Source: Paenibacillus sp. BIHB 4019
GTDB taxonomy: Bacteria > Bacillota > Bacilli > Paenibacillales > Paenibacillaceae
Assembly: GCF_002741035.1 (NCBI RefSeq)
Contig: NZ_CP016808.1
Span: 5,876,501-5,940,500, forward strand
Direction of reading: 5' to 3'
Length of the DNA stretch: 64,000 bases
Below are positions 1 to 7,730 of this stretch, piece by piece (position 1 is the first letter of the stretch; each line of letters begins with the position of its first letter). Made by a program: the position numbers and the translations under genes. A model generated the notes under the pieces. The model was not told the DNA's origin. It saw only the letters and a program-made list of their open reading frames with translations, and ran no database searches.

Positions 1-1
1 C

Positions 2-445
2 AAGCAGGCCGGCTATCAACTGCTTGTCAAAGCGAAGTTGTACAGCGTGCTGGCACTGCTTGCCCGCCGATACGACAGCCAGCCGCCGAACAGTGGCAAA
101 GGCGCAGCAGCCTCTCATTTGGCTAACCGCGACCGCTTCAAGCAGCTGATCAAACGGTTGGAGTCCGATTTTCAAACCAAAATAACGGTAGAAGCAGCGG
201 CACGGCAGGTTAATCTGAATCCGTTCCATTTTTGCAAGCAGTTCAAAAAGCTGACTGGGCGCACCTTCATCGAATATGTCAACGTTTGCCGCGTCAACGA
301 GGCGCAGAGGCTGCTGCTGCAAACGACAAGCACCATTGCCGAAATTGCTGCAGCGGTAGGCTGCGACAATCCGAATTATTTTACGAAGCTATATAAGCAA
401 TACAAAGGCGTAACCCCGTCGGAAGCGCGCAAACGGCCATTGTAG
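2..445 (+). CDS. AraC-family transcriptional regulator, C-terminal part
   Basis: The reading frame is open to the left edge of the window (in-frame codons from base 2), so the true start and the N-terminal sensor domain lie outside. What remains is a linker followed by the two helix-turn-helix units of an AraC/XylS DNA-binding domain. The first helix pair includes the A-A-R-Q-V-N-L-N-P-F-H-F stretch. The second carries the family signature ending in P-N-Y-F-T-K-L-Y-K-Q-Y-K-G-V-T-P-S-E-A-R. Such proteins usually activate a neighbouring catabolic or transport operon in response to a small molecule, but the target is not visible here. It ends just before a strong terminator. The family is certain and the role unknown. 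Confidence 0.88.
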   Translation, partial: KQAGYQLLVKAKLYSVLALLARRYDSQPPNSGKGAAASHLANRDRFKQLIKRLESDFQTKITVEAAARQVNLNPFHFCKQFKKLTGRTFIEYVNVCRVNEAQRLLLQTTSTIAEIAAAVGCDNPNYFTKLYKQYKGVTPSEARKRPL

Positions 446-454
446 GGCAACAAA

Positions 455-500
455 AAAACCTGACAAACCCTTGGTTTCACAAGGCTTTTGTCAGGTTTTG
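455..500. terminator. Bidirectional rho-independent terminator
   Basis: A perfect 12-bp stem (AAACCTGACAAA at 456-467 with TTTGTCAGGTTT at 487-498) encloses a second small stem (CCTTG/CAAGG at 469-484). An A-run lies on the left and a T-run on the right, so it can work in both directions. It sits between the AraC-type gene ending at 445 and the oppositely oriented rhodanese gene ending at 574. Confidence 0.85.
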
Positions 501-573
501 CTTTACTTGCTGTTTCACTAACGAATAATGCCAGTAATAGCTTAATGCTTAGCCAGCATTCCAACTCCCTTAT

Positions 574-882
574 TTAACGAATGCTTTCATTGTGCTTCTT
601 CCACCCTTGAATTCCCCCTTCGAGACGGTAAGCCTTGTATCCTTCACGGTTCATCTTACTTACGGCCTGTGCAGAATATATGCAATAATACCCTCTGCAA
701 TAAGCAGCAACCTCAACATCCGTAGGCAACGTTTGAAGGCACGTATCAAGCTCCTCCATTGGAACTGAAATAGCTCCCGCTATATGCCCTGCTTCAAACT
801 CGTCATGTGGACGAACATCTAACAACAAAATGGTGCCGGACTCCATCTTCTTCGTTAATGCCTCTTTCGTGATCGTTAACAC
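574..882 (-). CDS. Single-domain rhodanese, possible remnant of an ArsR-rhodanese fusion
   Basis: The 102-residue protein is one rhodanese domain: L-L-L-D-V-R-P-H-D-E-F-E-A-G-H-I at the N-terminal side and the active-site loop C-R-G-Y-Y-C, whose first cysteine would carry the persulfide, at about residues 62-67. The A-Y-C-R-G-x-Y-C form is typical of the C-terminal half of ArsR-rhodanese fusion proteins. The frame is open for only about nine codons upstream of the GTG at 882 and then meets a stop, so no room is left for the roughly 90-residue ArsR domain. A good ArsR/SmtB-like palindrome nevertheless lies about 50 bp upstream. Either the regulator half was lost or this is a small GlpE-like rhodanese. 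The start codon is uncertain; an internal ATG at codon 13 is an alternative. Confidence 0.8.
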   Translation of the reverse strand: MLTITKEALTKKMESGTILLLDVRPHDEFEAGHIAGAISVPMEELDTCLQTLPTDVEVAAYCRGYYCIYSAQAVSKMNREGYKAYRLEGGIQGWKKHNESIR

Positions 883-930
883 ATCCTCAGATTGGATTGA
901 ATAATTGAATTAAACATTAAACTAGCATCA

Positions 931-960
931 TATTCAATCATTTAATTGGATAGTTGAATA
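931..960. promoter_or_regulatory. Candidate ArsR/SmtB-family operator
   Basis: An imperfect 28-30 bp palindrome with TATTCAA on the left and TTGAATA on the right around an AATT centre. This matches the 12-2-12 layout of ArsR/SmtB operators. It lies upstream of the leftward rhodanese gene. Calling it an ArsR site is an inference from the symmetry and the neighbouring gene type. Confidence 0.45.
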
Positions 961-1028
961 ATGTGCATTTTTAATTCAGCAATGCCTTATATATGCTCTA
1001 AAGGCTTGGTAATCCTCTGTATGCTAGA

Positions 1029-1065
1029 GAACGGCCGGAACATGTCTAGCACATTCCGGCCGTTC
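1029..1065. terminator. GC-rich stem-loop downstream of the P450 gene
   Basis: A perfect 12-bp inverted repeat (GAACGGCCGGAA at 1029-1040 with TTCCGGCCGTTC at 1054-1065) lies about 30 bp past the stop of the leftward P450 gene. No clear T-run follows on the minus strand, so it is either a weak terminator or a 3'-end-stabilising hairpin. Confidence 0.5.
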
Positions 1066-1094
1066 ACTAAGTTACGGTATTTGTTAATCTATGA

Positions 1095-2324
1095 TTAAAG
1101 GATCTTCATCGGCAAATGGGTTAACGACTGTCCTACGGCGGAAGTTGTAAGATGACGCTCCAGGTCAAAGGAGTCAACCGCTTCAATTCCAGAAACCTGC
1201 TCCACAAATGCCTTCAGGGCAATGTTCAGCTCCATCCTTGCCAAAGGCGCACCTAGACAAAAGTGAGGGCCATTGCCAAAGGTTAAATGCTTTTTGTTAT
1301 TGGCACGATGAATATTGAGCTCAAACGGATTTTCAAACATGCGCTCGTCCATATTCGCCGCACTCATCCACGAGATGACAACGTCACCTTTTTTCAAATG
1401 GACCCCTAACAGATTGTTATCCTGCTTAACTGTACGATGTCGTTTGGAGCAGTGGAATCGATAGCGAAGCATTTCCTCAACCGCTTGAGGAGCCAGATTC
1501 GGATCTTTTCTTAATTGCTCATACAACGGTTTTCCTTCATGCAAAAAAGAATAGAACATGCTGGAAATCGTGTGGCTCGTTGTTTCTATCCCTGCTCCCA
1601 GCAAAAGCATCGATGTCCGTACCACTTCGTCTTCGGTGAATTTTTCCCCGTCTACCTCTACATTCAATAGATCCGAAATAATATCATCGCCAGGATGTGT
1701 CCGCTTATGAACGACCATAGGATATAAAAATTGATAATATTCCTGCGCGGCTGCCTGTTTTTTCAATTCAATCTCTTCTGCGTTCTCCTCGCCGGCCGGC
1801 TGAAACAAAATGTCTACCCAGCCTTTAAAAAGGGTGCTATCCGTAAGAGGAATGCCCAGCAAATCAGCCATAACCATTGCGGGCAGCGGGGTTGCCAGTG
1901 CCTGAACGATATCAATTGTCGTATTTGGTTCAATGTCCTCTACCAGCCGCTTTGCGATGCTGTTGATGCGAGGCTCCCAGTTTTTTAAGCTGCGGGGGGT
2001 AAAAGCTGCGGATAACAAGGAGCGGCTCTTGAGATGGCGCGGAGGGTCTATGCTTGAAACATTCAGTTTATCCGGAGGTGTCCCCTCCTTGTTCTTCGCT
2101 CCTACTAAAACCGTAGTCCTAGACCCTTCGCTTGAGAAATATTCATGCTTGCTCAGCACCATCTTGACATCGTCATACCTGAAGACATTCCAAGTGTCGG
2201 TGCCTTCATGATAATACACAGGATGTTCGGATAGCATTTTCCGATACCATTCGAGCGGAAAAAATTCTTCCGATCTTGACTGAAACCGCGAAATTTCATG
2301 AACCGCAATCACTTCTTTGTACAT
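1095..2324 (-). CDS. Cytochrome P450 (class I bacterial type)
   Basis: A 409-residue soluble P450 of normal bacterial length. It shows the I-helix oxygen-activation motif G-A-G-I-E-T-T-S-H-T (about residues 243-252), an E-x-x-R in E-E-M-L-R-Y-R, and the haem loop F-G-N-G-P-H-F-C-L-G (about 350-359) with the cysteine thiolate ligand. The residues after E-x-x-R (F-H-C-S-K-R-H-R) lack the usual proline. This loop shapes the substrate pocket, so an unusual substrate is possible. No ferredoxin gene is nearby. The start ATG has GGAGGTGG about 10 bp upstream. A TetR regulator lies just upstream on the same strand. It could oxidise the product of the PKS cluster 8 kb away, but several unrelated operons lie between, so this is speculative. 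Confidence 0.92.
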   Translation of the reverse strand: MYKEVIAVHEISRFQSRSEEFFPLEWYRKMLSEHPVYYHEGTDTWNVFRYDDVKMVLSKHEYFSSEGSRTTVLVGAKNKEGTPPDKLNVSSIDPPRHLKSRSLLSAAFTPRSLKNWEPRINSIAKRLVEDIEPNTTIDIVQALATPLPAMVMADLLGIPLTDSTLFKGWVDILFQPAGEENAEEIELKKQAAAQEYYQFLYPMVVHKRTHPGDDIISDLLNVEVDGEKFTEDEVVRTSMLLLGAGIETTSHTISSMFYSFLHEGKPLYEQLRKDPNLAPQAVEEMLRYRFHCSKRHRTVKQDNNLLGVHLKKGDVVISWMSAANMDERMFENPFELNIHRANNKKHLTFGNGPHFCLGAPLARMELNIALKAFVEQVSGIEAVDSFDLERHLTTSAVGQSLTHLPMKIL

Positions 2325-2428
2325 AAAGATGCCACCTCCGGATTAATTACATAAATTCACAAGCTAGAGCGTACTCATTATTCCATTTTTCAAATGCCTG
2401 GTTCGGCACTTCCATACATCACACAATA

Positions 2429-2456
2429 ATTATACCATTCGTTCATTTTATTGGAA
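2429..2456 (-). promoter_or_regulatory. Candidate sigma-A promoter of the P450 gene
   Basis: On the minus strand there is a perfect -10 hexamer TATAAT (2429-2434) preceded by TGG (extended -10). The -35 is weak (TTCCAA, 2451-2456) with a 16-bp spacer. It lies about 105 bp upstream of the P450 start. The surrounding 200 bp between the P450 and TetR genes are AT-rich and contain the short direct repeat TTGGAAT, which could hold regulator sites. Confidence 0.55.
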
Positions 2457-2543
2457 TAATTCGTAAGAACTATTTGGAATTTCTCTGTAATTAAGGCATC
2501 TATTTTATACGATTAGTTCAATTTAGTGCTTAATCCGTTTAGT

Positions 2544-3431
2544 TCATTTCGAATGCGGTCTGCTTTGCTCCATATACCACCAGCATTCATTGGCAAGCTT
2601 TCTAGCTTCATTCTGATAGACGCTGGACTCAAATTCGATTTGAAAGGCCTTTAATACTACTTCCAACATCGATATATTCAGCTCAGCATCTATAACCAAC
2701 GACAGAAGTCCTTTTGTAAGCTCTTGAGCTTTGGTAGCTGCTTCCCCTTGATGAATGGAATGACTGAACGTCTGAAGCTCAGCCACTAGGCTGGCTTTAT
2801 CCAGCACGATTGGTTTGGACAAGGGGTTGATCAATGCAAGGTTGTCAGAATCAATCATATGTTCATGCCTCTCTAGCATGGCTCTCAACAAAATTTCGAC
2901 ATAATTCAACAGCTTGGGTACGAGATTTTTCCAATCCGGCTGTTCGAGGCGGAAGTTCCGCCATGTATTGGAAATTTGATGGATCATGCCCAAACAAAAA
3001 ATGGCTCCTTCAAAGGTATAGGCTTTTAATTCTTCTCCATATATTTGGGTCAGCCTTCCCGATAGCCAGTCCAACTGGATTCGAGTCAGATGCTGCAAAT
3101 CCAACTCCCCTGAATATAAGCCTGTCCAAAATAATTCAAGAACACGCTGCTTTTCCGGGATCGTAATCGGAACTACAAGTTGGTCGACAAGCAAGTCGAA
3201 ATCCGAGGCATAGCTCAAGGATTCCAAATCTTTTCGAAGAATCATGTCTTCCTGCGTACGTTGTTCCAAAATCGCCAGGATGCAATCGTCCTTAGAACCG
3301 AAAAATTTGTAAAAGGTGCCTTTGGATACGCCTGATTGGTCCAAAATCATTTGAATCGAAGTATTTGCTACACCATATTCCTCAAATAGCACAAGTGCTG
3401 TATCCAACAGTCTTTTTTTACGTTTATTCAT
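2544..3431 (-). CDS. TetR/AcrR-family transcriptional regulator
   Basis: The N-terminal 50 residues form a canonical TetR helix-turn-helix, ending in S-G-V-S-K-G-T-F-Y-K-F-F-G-S-K-D-D-C-I-L-A. The remaining 240 residues are a helical ligand-binding/dimerisation part, longer than the typical 190-220 residue family member. The start has a strong GGGGGAG ribosome site. It reads in the same direction as the P450 gene downstream (220 bp gap with its own likely promoter), so it probably represses that gene and itself. A 13-bp palindrome just upstream is a candidate autoregulatory site. Confidence 0.88.
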   Translation of the reverse strand: MNKRKKRLLDTALVLFEEYGVANTSIQMILDQSGVSKGTFYKFFGSKDDCILAILEQRTQEDMILRKDLESLSYASDFDLLVDQLVVPITIPEKQRVLELFWTGLYSGELDLQHLTRIQLDWLSGRLTQIYGEELKAYTFEGAIFCLGMIHQISNTWRNFRLEQPDWKNLVPKLLNYVEILLRAMLERHEHMIDSDNLALINPLSKPIVLDKASLVAELQTFSHSIHQGEAATKAQELTKGLLSLVIDAELNISMLEVVLKAFQIEFESSVYQNEARKLANECWWYMEQSRPHSK

Positions 3432-3469
3432 AAGCTCCCCCTGGATTCTTTTGCATTAAGATGTATAAA

Positions 3470-3482
3470 GTGATTGTATCAC
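3470..3482. promoter_or_regulatory. Candidate TetR operator
   Basis: The perfect short palindrome GTGAT-TGT-ATCAC lies about 40 bp upstream of the TetR start codon, within the likely promoter. Its position and symmetry suggest autoregulation. It is short, so chance occurrence cannot be excluded. Confidence 0.35.
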
Positions 3483-3633
3483 CCAAGTGGGGAAAGAAAA
3501 TAGAGCTACAAAAGCCTCATTCGAGACAGGTTCGGACCCTCTTCTTCAATGCTCCTATAGTGACGACTATTGCTGCACCATATCTGAGCCTTCTAATCAT
3601 GGAGGTGTAACAACATTTGACCGGTGAAAAAAC

Positions 3634-3680
3634 AAAAAAGAGTCCACTCTTATCATCAGACAAGAACGGACTTTTTTTGT
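3634..3680 (-). terminator. Terminator of the DeoR-HAD-MFS operon
   Basis: Stem AGTCC (3641-3645) / GGACT (3668-3672), extended by an A-run on one side and a T-run on the other, lies just after the MFS stop at 3704. The weak 61-codon frame that runs through it has no recognisable product, so I do not call it a gene. Confidence 0.7.
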
Positions 3681-3703
3681 TTTTTCGATTTTGATCCACC
3701 ATT

Positions 3704-4885
3704 CTACGTGTTTAACTGATGAGGCTCAATAGACTTTCTCCCTGCATATCTACGAGCTGTGAGTAAAAAAACAAGCATTAGCAAAGCACAGACGACGATT
3801 ACCCAAATCGTCATTGTGGCTTGCAAATAGTCCATGCTCCACCCGATCAGCAAGGGCAATACTGCACCTCCAACACCACCCGAAGCAATCAAAATGCTTG
3901 TTGTTTTTTTCGTATTTCCCACGAAAACACGGTTCGCATAGACGAGTACGACTGCAAAAATACCAGACAAGCATAGCCCAAGCATTAAAACAATAATAAA
4001 CGCAAGGATCGTATTTTTGACTAGAGCCATACCAACCAGAAATACAATGACACCTAATGTGCTAGTGGCCAGATACCTGTTGTAGTTGAACTTCTCGGCA
4101 ATTGCTCCCGAAAAAATTCGTCCGACAACCATGGCGATCCAAAAAAAGGTTACCGAAACCGTGGCTGCTGAAGTATCCAAATGATATTGCTGAACGAATA
4201 TGGACGGTAGAAAATTAACTAAGCTGGTTTCAATGCCGACATACAAAAATACGAAGCAAATAAAAAAGGCATATTTTAAAATAGCAAATTGCTGTTTGCC
4301 CGTCTGATCGAGTGCTTCAGCATGTAGGGCTGGGGTTTGCTTTGATTTAGGGCTGCCAGGCTTCTTGCTCCAAAGCATGAGGTTTATTATGGCGAACACA
4401 ATAACGATAGCAAATGACCAAATCCAGGAAACGTTGGCTATTAATAAGCCCGACATGATGGGCATAAGCAACGCTCCGAAACCAAACGCCACCTCTAGCC
4501 GGCTCATCATCACAGCCCCATTATTAGATGATTCCAACAGAAACGTCCCTATAACCGTTTGAGTCATTCCAAAAGCAAATCCGTTTAATGCAGCAAGCAG
4601 CAAAATCAGATACCAATAGGGCTGAAGCAATAAGGTGCTGTGTACAATAACTAAGCTGAGTACTGCCAATAATATGGTTCGCTGGTAACCCAAGCGTTGA
4701 GAAGCAAACGGAGCAAGCGTAACCCCAATAAAAAAACCAGCAAACTGTGAAAAAACCAATTGCCCGCCACTACTGTAAGTACGACCGTAATCGTGCAATA
4801 TTTCCGGCAGCAATGCACCAAATACGACGGTCGCAAGCCCGACTAGAAAATAGCTCACACAACCTAACCACACCGCTCGATTCAT
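3704..4885 (-). CDS. MFS transporter, FucP/sugar-permease-like
   Basis: About 393 residues with roughly twelve hydrophobic membrane segments and the MFS-type loop around F-A-S-Q-R-L-G-Y-Q-R-T after the second helix. It is the third gene of an operon with a DeoR regulator and a Cof-type HAD phosphatase, which is typical for uptake of a sugar or sugar derivative. The start chosen is the ATG preceded by GGGGGATAATTGG, rather than the upstream in-frame TTG that overlaps the ribosome site. The substrate cannot be read from the sequence. Confidence 0.82.
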   Translation of the reverse strand: MNRAVWLGCVSYFLVGLATVVFGALLPEILHDYGRTYSSGGQLVFSQFAGFFIGVTLAPFASQRLGYQRTILLAVLSLVIVHSTLLLQPYWYLILLLAALNGFAFGMTQTVIGTFLLESSNNGAVMMSRLEVAFGFGALLMPIMSGLLIANVSWIWSFAIVIVFAIINLMLWSKKPGSPKSKQTPALHAEALDQTGKQQFAILKYAFFICFVFLYVGIETSLVNFLPSIFVQQYHLDTSAATVSVTFFWIAMVVGRIFSGAIAEKFNYNRYLATSTLGVIVFLVGMALVKNTILAFIIVLMLGLCLSGIFAVVLVYANRVFVGNTKKTTSILIASGGVGGAVLPLLIGWSMDYLQATMTIWVIVVCALLMLVFLLTARRYAGRKSIEPHQLNT

Positions 4886-4907
4886 CCAATTATCCCCCTT
4901 CAAAAAC

Positions 4908-5717
4908 CTACTGTTGCAAGGAGCGGTTATAGGTAAGAATATGGTCTATCGCTTCGGCTACAGATTGAACGGTATAGCTCGCTTTCTGCTTGATTTCAGC
5001 GTGGCTGCTGCTCATCGCATAGCTGTGTTCCGTTATGGCGAACATGGACAAATCATTAAAGGAATCCCCTATGCACGCCACTTCACTTGGATGCAGCCCC
5101 AACTTACTCATCAGTAGGGATAGCCCTACTCCTTTGGATACATTTAATGGCATGACATCCAGACAATCTTTGTCTGAAATAAATGTTTCGATTGCCCCTG
5201 TAAAAAGATCATTTAATTCATTTTTCATTTGCATTAAATGATTTAGTTCTCCAAAGAAGGAAATTTTACTGCACCTCATTTCATTGTTGGCTAAGGCAGT
5301 TTCGACGTCGCCACGTTCGGTACAGGCCGTTAAAATGCGATTTTCATAGGAAAGCGAAGCTTCTGTCCGTTTCCTTATATAAAAAGTATCATCCGTACAA
5401 TGAATAAAATTTACAAACTGTTCAAAGCTCCGCGTTGTTTGAAGCACCCGTGAAGATACTTCAGGCTCGAAAACATAAGAAGCCAGAAGCTCAATTTCCT
5501 TGTTATATACGGTTGCCCCGTTCTGTCCAATCGCATAATAACGTTCCGTCAACTGCTGCATGATCATCTTAATTTCTGAATACATCCTCCCGGATGCAAT
5601 GCACAATTCCAAGTCCTCATTTAGTGCGCTCTCAATGGCATCCAAATCCCTTTTTTCAATTTGACGTGCATGATTCATTAAAGTGCCATCTAAATCACTA
5701 ACAATCAGTTTAATCAT
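4908..5717 (-). CDS. Cof-type HAD-superfamily phosphatase
   Basis: 270 residues beginning M-I-K-L-I-V-S-D-L-D-G-T, the HAD motif I with the nucleophilic and acid/base aspartates. Motif IV G-D-S-F-N-D-L-S-M lies near the C-terminus. The large cap between them is as in Cof/YidA-type phosphatases that hydrolyse sugar phosphates or flavin-type phosphates. The ATG overlaps the stop of the upstream DeoR gene by 8 bp (ATGATTAA), so the two are translationally coupled. A longer frame begins 16 codons upstream but lies inside the DeoR gene and lacks the family N-terminus. Confidence 0.88.
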   Translation of the reverse strand: MIKLIVSDLDGTLMNHARQIEKRDLDAIESALNEDLELCIASGRMYSEIKMIMQQLTERYYAIGQNGATVYNKEIELLASYVFEPEVSSRVLQTTRSFEQFVNFIHCTDDTFYIRKRTEASLSYENRILTACTERGDVETALANNEMRCSKISFFGELNHLMQMKNELNDLFTGAIETFISDKDCLDVMPLNVSKGVGLSLLMSKLGLHPSEVACIGDSFNDLSMFAITEHSYAMSSSHAEIKQKASYTVQSVAEAIDHILTYNRSLQQ

Positions 5718-6486
5718 GGTAGTCTTCCTCCGATACAACCAATAGCTCCACCTGATGCTCTGCAAGCTTTTCCATCATTTCTTGATTGGGCTTCTGGTTC
5801 GTAATCAACAAATCAACTGATTCCAAGCCTGCTATTTTGTAAAACATCTGTTCACCGAACTTCGTATGATCCGCTAATAAAATGACTTGTTTGGCCCGTT
5901 TAATCATCTCTCGCTTAACAACACCATCCTCCTCCTGAGGGTAAGATAAGCCCTCAGCCGTAATGCCGCATGCGCCAAGAAATAATTTATCAACATAGTA
6001 GTCGGACAGCTTATTTATCGTCGACTGCCCGAACAAGAAACGATGCCGCGGATGCAATTCTCCACCTAACAATATTGCTCTTGCCGATTTTTTTCGGGAT
6101 ACTACATCTGCGATATCGATCGAATTGGTTACAACGACAATGTTTTCGGAAGATAAATGTTCTGCTGCGAATTGAACCGTGGTGGACGCATCCATCATTA
6201 TAAAATCTCCGTTTTTGACGAGTGAAGCTGCAAAATGGCCGATCTCGCGTTTCTCATCCGATTCTCTGACCAGACGCTCTTTATATTCGTAAATCGCTTT
6301 TTCTTTTGTTGGCAGCATAGCTCCACCATGTGTACGGATGATGAGACCAGACTCCTCCATCTTCAATAAATCTCTGCGAGCGGTATCGCGTGACACATTG
6401 AACTGCTGGCAAATATCTTTAATATCGATGCGCTGATGCTGATTTAAATGCTCAATAATAGCGTTTAACCGCTCCTCTTGAAACAT
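5710..6486 (-). CDS. DeoR/GlpR-family transcriptional repressor
   Basis: 258 residues. The N-terminal winged helix includes the signature V-S-R-D-T-A-R-R-D-L-L-K-M-E and ends in I-R-T-H-G-G-A. A DeoR sensor domain follows, with the phosphosugar-binding features D-A-S-T-T-V and G-A-C-G-I-T-A-E-G-L-S. It is the first gene of a three-gene operon with the HAD phosphatase and the MFS permease. By family precedent it represses the operon until a sugar phosphate accumulates. It has a GGGAGGG ribosome site and a good sigma-A promoter upstream. Confidence 0.92.
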   Translation of the reverse strand: MFQEERLNAIIEHLNQHQRIDIKDICQQFNVSRDTARRDLLKMEESGLIIRTHGGAMLPTKEKAIYEYKERLVRESDEKREIGHFAASLVKNGDFIMMDASTTVQFAAEHLSSENIVVVTNSIDIADVVSRKKSARAILLGGELHPRHRFLFGQSTINKLSDYYVDKLFLGACGITAEGLSYPQEEDGVVKREMIKRAKQVILLADHTKFGEQMFYKIAGLESVDLLITNQKPNQEMMEKLAEHQVELLVVSEEDYHD

Positions 6487-6545
6487 GCCAATCCCTCCCT
6501 AAGTTCCTGATGAACAGCGTTCACTCGCAAATAACTATATAAGGC

Positions 6546-6574
6546 ATCTTACATCATATAATAAGTATTTTCAA
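6546..6574 (-). promoter_or_regulatory. Sigma-A promoter of the DeoR operon
   Basis: Minus-strand TTGAAA (6569-6574), a 17-bp spacer and TAAGAT (6546-6551), about 60 bp upstream of the DeoR start. The hexamers are near consensus and the spacing optimal. Confidence 0.65.
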
Positions 6575-6609
6575 TCACTTATCTTCTTTTATGCATCATT
6601 TTTTGCCGT

Positions 6610-6650
6610 AAAAATGGCTGCACAGGTTTATTCGCCTGTACAGCCATTCC
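6610..6650 (-). terminator. Terminator of the LysR gene
   Basis: A 14-bp stem with one G-U pair on the minus strand (arms 6613-6626 and 6635-6648) is followed on the minus strand by a T-run. It lies about 80 bp past the LysR stop and insulates it from the DeoR promoter. Confidence 0.75.
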
Positions 6651-6726
6651 TATAGCTGGCATCTCTGCATATTGGGGTGGGCGACCACCTTCAACGCTTC
6701 ATTATTTACAGCTTGCTTCGTATCCC

Positions 6727-7611
6727 TCATGGAGAAGCTCCTGTTTTAAAATGCTGAATGATATATTCACGAAAGTTTATCGCTGCATGTGATAAGTATC
6801 GATTCTTCATCCACGCCAAATAAAAGGTCAATTGGCATGATGGTTTTTCAATTTCAATATAGGTAAGGTCGGAATACTCTTCACGAGAGCCTGCTGGCTG
6901 GAAGGCAATCCCTAATCCTGAACGAATGAGACTGGCAATTGCTGCTGGTTCATCGCCCTCACATATCGTTCGTGGGATGAAACCCGCTTCCTTGCAATAG
7001 GCGTCCATTAATTCTCTAAAGGAATATCCCTGTTTGAGGGAGATAAAATCTTCCTGGGCTACTTCATCGAGTGTAATCCGTGTAGTACCAGCTAATCGAT
7101 GGGTTGGCGGCACCGCAATCATAATCTTCTCCGTAACGAGCGGCACATGTTTAATATCATCACGGCTAATTAATTCGGTTGTCAGAAAAAAATCAATCTC
7201 GTTGCGTTCAAGCAGCAGCAGCTTGTCCTGCTCTGTCGATGCCTGCGTAATTCTAAAATTAGCGTCTGGATATTGAGCTAAATAAGGAGAAAGTACATTA
7301 GATAACCGATTTAGCGTAGTAACGGCAAGAGCAATTCTATTTTGCTCCCGATGAGTTAACACCGTAACTTCTCTTCTTCCCTCTTCCAAGCTGGCCAAGG
7401 CGATGTTGACTCTCTTTAAATAGGCTGTGCCCTGTTCATTGAGGCGAATTTGCCTGCCTACCCGATCAAATAATGAGGCGCCTAAATCGTCCTCCAATCG
7501 CGATATGATCATACTGAGTGCCGACTGGGCGATATTTAATTGATTAGCTGCTTTGGTCATATGTTCCATACGGGCAACGGTTTGAAAATATTTGAGATGC
7601 ATTACATCCAA
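6727..7611 (-). CDS. LysR-family transcriptional regulator
   Basis: About 294 residues, the usual LysR length. The N-terminal winged HTH (M-H-L-K-Y-F-Q-T-V-A ... Q-S-A-L-S-M-I-I-S-R-L-E-D-D-L-G) is followed by two periplasmic-binding-like effector halves. The ribosome site AAAGGAGG overlaps the first in-frame ATG, so translation more likely begins at the TTG about 7 bp downstream of it (7611) or the ATG at 7602. It is divergent from the DHA2 exporter gene with a palindrome between them, the classical layout for a LysR activator of the neighbouring transporter. Confidence 0.88.
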   Translation of the reverse strand: MDVMHLKYFQTVARMEHMTKAANQLNIAQSALSMIISRLEDDLGASLFDRVGRQIRLNEQGTAYLKRVNIALASLEEGRREVTVLTHREQNRIALAVTTLNRLSNVLSPYLAQYPDANFRITQASTEQDKLLLLERNEIDFFLTTELISRDDIKHVPLVTEKIMIAVPPTHRLAGTTRITLDEVAQEDFISLKQGYSFRELMDAYCKEAGFIPRTICEGDEPAAIASLIRSGLGIAFQPAGSREEYSDLTYIEIEKPSCQLTFYLAWMKNRYLSHAAINFREYIIQHFKTGASP

Positions 7612-7637
7612 ATTCGTTCCTCCTTTCATTCATATGA

Positions 7638-7655
7638 ATATAATTATGATTATAT
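7638..7655. promoter_or_regulatory. Candidate LysR operator (T-N11-A type palindrome)
   Basis: The perfect 18-bp palindrome ATATAAT-TATG-ATTATAT lies between the divergent LysR and MFS genes, in an AT-rich stretch (7630-7710). It fits the T-N11-A rule for LysR sites. The AT-richness of the region lowers the significance. Confidence 0.4.
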
Positions 7656-7730
7656 AATAATTTATATATTTTTATTAATTAATATTTTGATTTATACTGG
7701 GAATATTCTAATGCACTTTGGAGGTTGTCC

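Noticed and set aside
3517..3702. 61-codon minus-strand frame
   Set aside because: It overlaps the terminator hairpin of the MFS gene, has no recognisable domain and no convincing ribosome site.
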